Positions 1 through 5,299 of a DNA stretch of 8,164 nt are shown piece after piece. The DNA is taken from assembly GCA_965365445.1 (NCBI GenBank), contig CBDUBS010000167.1, positions 1 through 8,164 on the forward strand, written 5' to 3'. Source of the stretch: CBDUBS01 sp965365445. Lineage in GTDB: Bacteria; Bacteroidota; Rhodothermia; Rhodothermales; DASSAV01. A model generated the notes under the pieces. It searched no databases, was not told where the DNA came from, and worked only from the letters and a program-made list of their open reading frames with translations. The translations under genes were made by a program, and so were the position numbers. Within the stretch, counting starts at the first letter, position 1. Every line of letters begins with the position of its first letter.

Positions 1-472
1 CGAAGTAGCGGTCGAAGCCGTGCCGTCGCGGCCAGTTCTCCGGCGACTCGCCGACGTGCCACTTGCCGGACATGTAGGTCCGGTACCCGGCTTCGCGTAG
101 GGCCTCCGCTATCGTTTGCACGCTATCGGCGAGAAATCCCTGATAGGCGCCGGCGGGCCGCTCCTGCCCGCGCCCCGGCGGGAGCTCGCCCATACCGGCC
201 TCGTGCGAGTACATGCCGGTCAGCAGCGAGGCGCGCGTCGGGGCGCATTTGGCCGTATTGTAGAACTGCCGGAACCGGAGCCCGGAAGCCGCCATACGGT
301 CCAGGTTGGGCGTCCGGATTTCGCCGCCGTACGCGCCGATATCGGAGTAGCCCAGGTCGTCGGCCAGAATAACGATGATGTTCGGCCGCTCGGGCGCCGG
401 TCGGTACGCGCACGCGCTCAGCAAGAACGCTGCCGCCAGGCAGGCGTAGGTAAAGAAAGATCGGTAAGGCAT
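1..472 (-). CDS. Arylsulfatase (sulfatase family S1), lipoprotein, N-terminal part only
   Basis: The gene reads leftward and leaves the window, so only the first 157 residues are visible. They start with a lipoprotein signal peptide (hydrophobic stretch, then LLSAC with Cys21 as the likely lipidated residue), followed after about 10 residues by the alkaline-phosphatase-fold sulfatase domain. Visible active-site elements are NIIVILADDLG (metal-binding Asp38-Asp39), CAPTR at 76-80 (Cys76 is the residue converted to formylglycine, Arg80 its partner) and GKWHVG at 136-141 (Lys137, His139). By family knowledge it hydrolyses sulfate esters and needs a formylglycine-generating enzyme or an anSME maturase. 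The spacing around MYSHEAGMG and the following YQGFLADSV resembles AtsA-type arylsulfatases. The start is the ATG at 472-470, chosen because it directly precedes the signal peptide; no clear Shine-Dalgarno sequence is seen. The substrate cannot be inferred. It is divergent from the FIST/kinase operon. The family assignment is secure. Confidence 0.93.
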   Translation of the reverse strand, partial: MPYRSFFTYACLAAAFLLSACAYRPAPERPNIIVILADDLGYSDIGAYGGEIRTPNLDRMAASGLRFRQFYNTAKCAPTRASLLTGMYSHEAGMGELPPGRGQERPAGAYQGFLADSVQTIAEALREAGYRTYMSGKWHVGESPENWPRRHGFDRYF

Positions 473-618
473 GAGCAGTACGTCGATGAAAGGGCTTTCG
501 ATTGGATTCAGGAACGGATAAGGTACATCCTGGATCCGGGAATTCCTCTCGAAAACCCGTGGCGGGCTATGCGCCGCCCCTCCCTTGCGTTATGAGCCTG
601 AGGCGTCAATGTTGTTTT

Positions 619-624
619 ATTATA
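619..624 (-). promoter_or_regulatory. Candidate -10 box (TATAAT) facing the sulfatase gene
   Basis: The minus strand reads a perfect TATAAT here, inside the AT-rich island upstream of the sulfatase. No TTGACA-like -35 element lies 16-18 bases upstream, and the leader to the sulfatase ATG would be about 140 bases. The plus strand carries an overlapping TATAAA at 621-626. The local sequence TTTAT-T-ATAAA is near-palindromic, so chance AT-richness could explain the match. The assignment is weak. Confidence 0.28.
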
Positions 625-634
625 AAGGAATTAC

Positions 635-657
635 GTGTTTATTGCCTCATAAAACAC
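635..657. repeat. Bulged inverted repeat, possible operator
   Basis: The arms are GTGTTTAT (635-642) and ATAAAACAC (649-657), complementary over 8 base pairs with one extra A in the right arm, around the 6-base centre TGCCTC. It lies in the AT-rich island between the divergent sulfatase and FIST genes. Position and symmetry suit a regulator binding site, and the AraC-type output domain encoded just downstream is one candidate binder. A chance palindrome in AT-rich DNA cannot be excluded, and no second copy was found in the window. Confidence 0.35.
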
Positions 658-899
658 CATGAATGCACATTGCTGGTTTATATTGGATAGATCGTGCTCT
701 CAGGTTGTGAGATGGGGTCCTGTGCAGGTAGTGCGGAGCGCCAGAGTTCGTTCGATAGGCCGCGTCTCGAGGTACCGATCATTTCACCCTGCCCATACCG
801 GGAGAGTGATGCGAAGCACCGGACGGCAGCGGAGGCGCTCGTACATTCGCGAGGTTCGCGGTGTATGGACGCTCCCCTTTCGTCGCAACCCGGCCTGCC

Positions 900-2147
900 A
901 TGCCTTTCAGAGAGCCTTCGACGCGCGCGGGCGTCGGTTACAGCGATAGCCCCCATTCGGCCGGGGCGGGTGAGGAAGCCGCCCGCCGGGCCTTCGAGTC
1001 CGCCGGCGCGGACCGGGCGGACCTCGTCCTGCTTTTCGCCACCGCCAAGCACGACCCCGACGCCCTGCGCGACGGCGTTCAGCGGGTGGTAGGCCGCACG
1101 GCGCACATCATGGGCGGCTCGACGGTGGGCGCCATCACGAACGACCGCCTCGGGTATGAGGGGCATCAGGTGGGCGTAGCCGTACTGTCCTCGCCGACCA
1201 TCCGGTTCGACTTCTTCAAGGAACGCGGCCTGGCCGACCGGGAGGAAGCCGCCGGAGAAGCCCTGGGCCGGCAGATCCGCTCCGAATCGTACGAGGGAGA
1301 GAAAAACCTTCTGTTCATGTACGACCTCGTCAAGCTTCCGATGGAGGGGGGAATGATGCACGCCAATACCCCCTCGGCGCTGGTGCGCGGGCTTGGCCGG
1401 GGCCTCGGGGAATGGCCTCCCGTGGCCGGGTTCGGGATGCAGGGCAGCTTTCAACTCAACCCGGGCTACCACTTTTTCGGCGAAGATGCCGAGGGCGAAT
1501 TGCCGGAAGAACAGAGCATCCTCGCGGTGATGCTCTCCGGAGACGTGAGGATGGATACCATCCTCATGCACGGTTGCCGTCCGGCCAGCGACTACTATAC
1601 CGTCACGAAAGCCGACGGCAATGTCGTGCTGGAGCTGAATGGCCGCAAGGCCACCGATGTAGTGCGGAGCATGCTTCGGGACGACAGCGCGTGGGAGGAT
1701 TTTCCTCCGTACATCACGCTCGGCCTCAACAAGGGCTCCCGGTACGAGCCGTTTGACGAAAGCATCTACTCGGTGCGGGTTTGCCTGGCCGTGGACCGCG
1801 AACGAGGCGGGCTGGTTATGGGGGCGGACGACTTCCTGCCGGGCACCGAAATCCAGTTCATGCGGCGAACCATCGACTTCGAGGACGTCGCTCGCCGAAC
1901 ACGCAGCCTGCTGGAGGGGCTCGGAAACCGGCGGCCGTTCTTTGCCTTCTATATCGATTGCGCAGGGCGCACCACCGCCATATGCGGGACTGACCGGGAG
2001 GAGGCCGAGGAAGTGCAACGCGCCCTGAAGGATGTTCCGCTGCTCGGCGTGTACAGCGGCGTCGAGATCGCCCGCGTCGGGCCCGAAATCGTCTACAACA
2101 ACATGACCGGGGTAGTCTGCCTTTTCAGCGAATCCGGAAACGAATGA
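900..2147 (+). CDS. FIST-domain (FIST_N + FIST_C) sensor protein, NosP-like
   Basis: A 415-residue protein with the two-part FIST architecture. The N-terminal FIST_N part runs from about residue 35 to 225 and includes DLVLLFATAKHD, the GGSTVGAI turn typical of the family, and VAGFGMQGSFQ. The FIST_C part runs from about 230 to 400 and includes YTVTKADGNVVLELNG near its start and PLLGVYSGVEIA near its end. FIST proteins are intracellular ligand sensors; NosP members bind haem and nitric oxide and control a neighbouring histidine kinase. There is no signal peptide or membrane segment, so it is likely cytosolic. His51, His69, His89, His154, His191 and His224 are available as possible haem ligands, but nothing in the sequence proves haem binding. 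The stop overlaps the start of the hybrid kinase gene (ATGA), so the two are co-transcribed and probably translationally coupled. The ATG at 900 is chosen because it gives a family-typical short N-terminus (AGVGYS from residue 10). The upstream GTG at 861 would add 13 residues. Confidence 0.88.
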   Translation: MPFREPSTRAGVGYSDSPHSAGAGEEAARRAFESAGADRADLVLLFATAKHDPDALRDGVQRVVGRTAHIMGGSTVGAITNDRLGYEGHQVGVAVLSSPTIRFDFFKERGLADREEAAGEALGRQIRSESYEGEKNLLFMYDLVKLPMEGGMMHANTPSALVRGLGRGLGEWPPVAGFGMQGSFQLNPGYHFFGEDAEGELPEEQSILAVMLSGDVRMDTILMHGCRPASDYYTVTKADGNVVLELNGRKATDVVRSMLRDDSAWEDFPPYITLGLNKGSRYEPFDESIYSVRVCLAVDRERGGLVMGADDFLPGTEIQFMRRTIDFEDVARRTRSLLEGLGNRRPFFAFYIDCAGRTTAICGTDREEAEEVQRALKDVPLLGVYSGVEIARVGPEIVYNNMTGVVCLFSESGNE

Positions 2148-4387
2148 ACCGGCCGGAGGCCGCAATCATGCCCGAAGCCGACGACTCCGTGCCGCCCGAC
2201 CGAAAGCTGGAATACCTCAAACGCCAGCTCGATGAACTGGCCGGCGAAAACTTCCGGATGGAGTATACCATTTCCAGCCTCCGGCTGGACCTCCAGAAGA
2301 AGCGGGCCGGTTTCGCCCTGCTCGTCCACTTGCAGCAACTCATCGGGACGCACCCCGACCTCGATGGGTTCTACCAGAGCGTCATGGAGGGCATCAACGC
2401 GACGCTGGTGATGGACCGGACGGTGATTTTTGCTTCCACGGGCCGTAAGAACCACTTCAGGGTATCGCACTGGCTCGGTTTCAAGGAACCGGAAGGAGCA
2501 AAGCTTGCCGCTTCCACCATCGTCTTTCCACCGGGTTTTGCCGACGAAGGAAATGTGCTCCTGGTTAACAAGGGCGCCGCCCCGACGCCGCTCTCGGAGA
2601 CGCTGCGCCGGATGCTCGATCTGCCGTACTTCATTTGCCTGCCCGTGTTGGCCGAAGGCCGCCCACCCGGGCTGCTCCTTTCCGGGAGGTGCAAGGAAGC
2701 CTGGCCGATATACCCCCCGCTGAACCAGGCAGACGTCGATACGCTGACGGCCATCGTTGGGCATATATCGGCCTCCGTCCGCAGCGAGCGGATCCGGGTG
2801 CTGGAAGAAATAGACCGGTTCAAGACCCGGTTTTTCGCCAATGTATCCCACGAGTTCCGCACCCCGCTCACGCTCACGCTGGGGCCGCTGGAGGATCTGC
2901 GGGACGGGCGCCACGGTCCGCTCCCCGAAAGCGCCGCCCGGCAGGTGCAACTCGCCCACCGCAACGCCTCCCGGGTGCTCGATCTGGTGAACCAGATTCT
3001 CGAACTCGCCCGCCTCGAATCGGGGCGGCTCTCGCTCGAGACGGAGCGTTTCGATCTGGCCGCGTTCCTGCGCGATGTATCCCGGCAATTCATCTCGGCG
3101 GCGGAGCGCCGATCGATTTCCTTCAGCGTGCAGCTGCCGGAAGAACCGCTGTGCATTCACGCGGACCCCCGCCGCCTGGGCTCCGTGTTTTCGAACCTGC
3201 TTTCGAACGCCCTGAAATTTACCCCGAAAGGAGGGGCCGTTCGGATCGGCCTGGCCGCCGATGCGGAAACCGCCCGGATAACCGTGCGGGATAGCGGTCC
3301 CGGCATTCCCGCCCACATCCTCCCCCACCTGTTCGAGCGGTTTTCCCCAATCGAGGCGAGCTCGGACTGGGCGCATCCGGGCGTCGGGATCGGCCTGTCG
3401 CTGGTGCGCGAGCTCGTCGAGCTTCACGGCGGCGCCGTACGCGTCGAAAGCGATTGGGGGTTTGGGAGCACTTTTACGGTGGAACTGCCTGTCGAAACGG
3501 CTCGCCTCCAGCCGGGGCTTTCGTCGGATAAGGGTTCCGATGCGACCTTCGCGCTTCCGGAAGTCGCTCTGCCGTCTCCGGACGATCCCATCTGGGACGA
3601 CGACCCCGCCGACGACGACCGGACGACGGTGCTCGTGGTGGAGGATAACGCCGATGTGCGCCTCCACATCCGGGGCCATCTATCGGACGTGTACCGGATC
3701 ATCGAGGCCGCCAATGGGGAACAAGGACTGCAAAAGGCCCGTGAGTGCGTTCCCGATCTGGTCGTGGCGGATGTCATGATGCCCGGAATGGACGGCCTGA
3801 CCCTCTGCCGGAGGTTGAAGGGCGACCGGCAAACCGATTTCATCCCGGTCATCCTGCTCACGGCCAGAGCCGGGCGACAGGACCGCCTGGAAGGGTTGCA
3901 CACCGAGGCCGACGCCTACCTGACCAAGCCGATCGATATGGCCGAACTCAAGGTGAGAATAAAAAACCTGATCAGGCTCCGGCAGCGCCTTCGCGATCGG
4001 GTTCAACAGACTCCCGAACGGGAGCAGCTATCCGACCTGTTGCATCCCGCCGAGGTGGATGCCGCCTCGACCGCCGAGGAGCTGGTGAAACGCATACGGG
4101 GAGTTATCGAGGCCAACCTGGGGGACGAGTCGTTCACCGTCGAGCGGCTGGCCGACGAAGTGGGACTCAGCCGGGGCCACCTGCACCGCCGGCTCAGGAT
4201 ACTGCTCGGTGAGGCGCCTTCCGATGCCATACGGCGGATGCGCCTCGAACGGGCCGCCCAGCTCCTTGCAGCCCAGGCCGGTACGGTATCCGAAGTGGCC
4301 TACGCCGTCGGCTTCAAGAGCGTGGCCCACTTTTCCAATACCTTCGACCGCCATTACGGATGCCGCCCATCGGCTTTTGCGGCCTGA
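2144..4387 (+). CDS. Soluble hybrid histidine kinase / receiver / AraC transcription regulator
   Basis: A 747-residue protein holding a whole two-component pathway in one chain. Residues 20-53 are a charged, probably coiled-coil helix. Residues 55-215 resemble a GAF domain (LVMDRTVIFA, then FICLPVLAEGRPPGLLL). HisKA has its phospho-acceptor His236 in SHEFRTPL. HATPase_c shows the N box (NLLSNALKFTP, 351-361), G1 (DSGPGIP, 383-389), F box (LFERF) and G2 (GVGIGL, 413-418). An acidic linker (480-493) leads to a receiver with Glu500/Asp501, phospho-acceptor Asp543 in ADVMMPGMDG, Thr573 and Lys595. The C-terminus (about 645-745) is an AraC-type double helix-turn-helix. All catalytic residues are intact. 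Unlike typical Bacteroidota hybrid regulators it has no signal peptide, Reg_prop propeller or membrane segment, so it should act in the cytosol. The start overlaps the FIST stop; a second in-frame ATG at 2168 follows a GGAGG and may be the real start, shortening the protein by 8 residues. Confidence 0.95.
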   Translation: MNRPEAAIMPEADDSVPPDRKLEYLKRQLDELAGENFRMEYTISSLRLDLQKKRAGFALLVHLQQLIGTHPDLDGFYQSVMEGINATLVMDRTVIFASTGRKNHFRVSHWLGFKEPEGAKLAASTIVFPPGFADEGNVLLVNKGAAPTPLSETLRRMLDLPYFICLPVLAEGRPPGLLLSGRCKEAWPIYPPLNQADVDTLTAIVGHISASVRSERIRVLEEIDRFKTRFFANVSHEFRTPLTLTLGPLEDLRDGRHGPLPESAARQVQLAHRNASRVLDLVNQILELARLESGRLSLETERFDLAAFLRDVSRQFISAAERRSISFSVQLPEEPLCIHADPRRLGSVFSNLLSNALKFTPKGGAVRIGLAADAETARITVRDSGPGIPAHILPHLFERFSPIEASSDWAHPGVGIGLSLVRELVELHGGAVRVESDWGFGSTFTVELPVETARLQPGLSSDKGSDATFALPEVALPSPDDPIWDDDPADDDRTTVLVVEDNADVRLHIRGHLSDVYRIIEAANGEQGLQKARECVPDLVVADVMMPGMDGLTLCRRLKGDRQTDFIPVILLTARAGRQDRLEGLHTEADAYLTKPIDMAELKVRIKNLIRLRQRLRDRVQQTPEREQLSDLLHPAEVDAASTAEELVKRIRGVIEANLGDESFTVERLADEVGLSRGHLHRRLRILLGEAPSDAIRRMRLERAAQLLAAQAGTVSEVAYAVGFKSVAHFSNTFDRHYGCRPSAFAA
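2155..2159 (+). promoter_or_regulatory. Shine-Dalgarno GGAGG preceding internal ATG 2168 of the kinase gene
   Basis: GGAGG lies 8 bases before the in-frame ATG at 2168, a canonical spacing. The overlapping ATG at 2144 lies inside the end of the FIST gene and has no comparable motif. Translation may therefore begin at MPEADDSV rather than MNRPEAAI. Other genes in the window have no comparably clear Shine-Dalgarno motif, so how much this organism relies on such sites is uncertain. Confidence 0.5.
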
Positions 4388-4388
4388 A

Positions 4389-4438
4389 AAGAAACCGCCC
4401 GCCGACCATCAGATGTGGGGTCGGCGGGCGGTTTTCTT
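4389..4438. terminator. Strong bidirectional rho-independent terminator
   Basis: A 16-base-pair perfect stem (4392-4407 with 4419-4434; arm AAACCGCCCGCCGACC) closes an 11-base loop. It is followed on the plus strand by TTTTCTT and on the minus strand by TTTCTTTT. It begins one base after the kinase stop codon and lies 41 bases beyond the stop of the convergent HEAT-like gene, so it can end transcription from both sides. Confidence 0.93.
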
Positions 4439-4479
4439 GATCCACCACCCGTTGCAGGTGGTTTCTCCCCACGAATCGG

Positions 4480-4938
4480 TTATTTCTCCTGCACGAGCAG
4501 CGGCTCCCCTTCGAGTCGGGTGGTCTGTTCGGCGCGCACGGCCGCGATCGTTTTCAGGAGCACCGGCGACGTTTCCTCGGTCGCGGAGATGCGCAGGTAA
4601 TCCACGGCCCACGTATCGCTCAGGCTGCCTATCGCCACGACGGCCATGCGGCGCAGCGGCTGGTTTTTTGAGGAGCGGTATATGCGCTTCATGTCGTTCC
4701 GGGCCGCCTTTACGTTCAGGTTGTCGCCGTACTGGATGATCATCCGGAGGGCGCCCTCTTGCAGCCCTTCATGGTCGGACGCGAGGGCTTTTACGACCTG
4801 CTCCGAAAACTGCGCCCAGCGTTCGGGCGTCATGGCGTCGGCCGAGGATGACTGAGTTTGAAGCGATTGGGCGTTCAGGGCCGAAGGCAGTACCGCGAGC
4901 GCGAGGACGACGAGCAGGGAGGTGATAGTGGCTTTCAT
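4480..4938 (-). CDS. Small secreted HEAT-like helical repeat protein
   Basis: A 152-residue protein. Residues 1-23 form a clear Sec signal peptide (MKATIT, hydrophobic core LLVVLALAVL, cleavage after LNA before QS). The mature part, after a Ser/Thr/Gln-rich linker, is a run of amphipathic helices at about 42-70, 75-90, 94-118 and 122-138. Segments such as LQEGALRMIIQYG and PLRRMAVVAIGSLSD resemble HEAT/armadillo units. Such repeats usually bind other proteins; no catalytic motif is seen and no precise function can be assigned. The frame stays open upstream to 5127, but that extension has no signal-peptide logic. The start at 4938 is chosen because it directly begins the signal peptide; it is preceded by an A-rich tract (GGAAAAAGAAA) rather than a classical Shine-Dalgarno sequence. 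The gene is convergent with the kinase and divergent from the DUF5060 gene, so it is probably monocistronic. Confidence 0.78.
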   Translation of the reverse strand: MKATITSLLVVLALAVLPSALNAQSLQTQSSSADAMTPERWAQFSEQVVKALASDHEGLQEGALRMIIQYGDNLNVKAARNDMKRIYRSSKNQPLRRMAVVAIGSLSDTWAVDYLRISATEETSPVLLKTIAAVRAEQTTRLEGEPLLVQEK

Positions 4939-5064
4939 TTTCTTTTTCCGAATTGTTGGTTGGGTTATAGGGGGGAAGGGGCGGTTCATTTTTTCGTCTT
5001 GACCCAACATAAAGAAGAAATAATGAAGACCCGTTGCATCTGTGTACGGCTTCCTTGAATGCGG

Positions 5065-5097
5065 GTCGCATGGTACGTGCACGCAACGCACCGCGAC
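5065..5097. repeat. Imperfect inverted repeat / stem-loop
   Basis: GTCGC (5065-5069) pairs with GCGAC (5093-5097), and GGTaCGT (5072-5078) pairs with ACGcACC (5086-5092) with one mismatch. A 2-base bulge (AT) and a 7-base loop complete the structure, giving 11 base pairs. It lies between divergent genes and could be a regulator site or a structure in the leader of the leftward gene. No U tract follows, so it is not a typical terminator. Confidence 0.35.
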
Positions 5098-5169
5098 ACA
5101 GGCGCAATAATCCGGTTTTGCTTCCACATAGGGCCGTCTCGCTGAAATGCGAGGAAGGACCTGTACGCA

Positions 5170-5212
5170 TTCCGGCGGGGAGCGCGGCGTCGTTCACCGC
5201 GTGCAGCCGGAA
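5170..5212. repeat. Nested inverted repeat upstream of the DUF5060 promoter
   Basis: The outer arms TTCCGGC (5170-5176) and GCCGGAA (5206-5212) are perfectly complementary. They enclose inner arms CGCGG (5183-5187) and CCGCG (5197-5201) around a 9-base loop. The element ends about 32 bases before the -35 box of the DUF5060 gene, where an activator could bind. GC-rich DNA makes chance pairing plausible. Confidence 0.33.
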
Positions 5213-5244
5213 GGAGCAATGACTCGCCCTTCTTCAGGCAGCCC

Positions 5245-5273
5245 TTGACGGCGTCGCCGGGCCGACGTATGAT
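5245..5273 (+). promoter_or_regulatory. Sigma70-type promoter for the DUF5060 gene
   Basis: TTGACG (5245-5250) and TATGAT (5268-5273) are separated by exactly 17 bases; each box matches the sigma70 consensus at 5 of 6 positions. Transcription would begin near 5280, about 20 bases before the ATG at 5300, leaving a very short leader. A short GGAGA/TCTCC hairpin (5276-5290) overlaps the predicted start. This is the best promoter in the window. It follows the TTGACA/TATAAT pattern rather than the TTTG/TAnnTTTG pattern of classical Bacteroidetes. Confidence 0.65.
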
Positions 5274-5299
5274 CCGGAGAAACCATCTCCTCTCCTCGT

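Larger units (their letters stand above)
473..899. other. Gene-free divergent control region between sulfatase and FIST gene
   Basis: About 430 bases separate the divergent starts of the sulfatase and the FIST gene. I found no convincing coding region: the open frames here lack recognisable protein features and continue as shadows into the neighbouring genes. The most distinct part is an AT-rich island at about 601-690 (30 of 90 bases G or C, against clearly GC-rich flanks), the expected place for promoters of both flanking transcription units. It carries a perfect TATAAT box on the minus strand and a bulged inverted repeat, listed separately. I see no tRNA, attachment site or mobile-element end. 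Confidence 0.7.
4939..5299. other. Gene-free divergent region between HEAT-like and DUF5060 genes
   Basis: About 360 bases hold no supported gene. The region contains two imperfect inverted repeats (5065-5097 and 5170-5212) and a good sigma70-type promoter at 5245-5273 reading rightward, each listed separately. No convincing promoter for the leftward HEAT-like gene was found; the AT-rich stretch around 5005-5030 is the likeliest place. Confidence 0.7.

Noticed and set aside
678..2165. Long open frame on the minus strand (495 codons) opposite the FIST gene
   Set aside because: It lies antisense to a gene with clear family motifs, has low-complexity composition rich in His, Arg, Gly and Ala typical of high-GC shadows, and shows no recognisable domain.
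2093..3679. Long open frame on the minus strand (528 codons) opposite the kinase gene
   Set aside because: It is antisense to intact GAF-like, HisKA and HATPase coding sequence, shows no domain, and also overlaps the previous shadow frame.
4939..5127. N-terminal extension of the HEAT-like protein to a start at 5127
   Set aside because: The extension is Cys- and His-rich without family resemblance, and it would bury the evident signal peptide that begins at 4938.
5211..5248. AAGGAG followed by ATG at 5219 as a small leader peptide gene
   Set aside because: The spacing of 2 bases is too short for a ribosome site, the frame is only 9 codons, and it lies upstream of the predicted transcript start.
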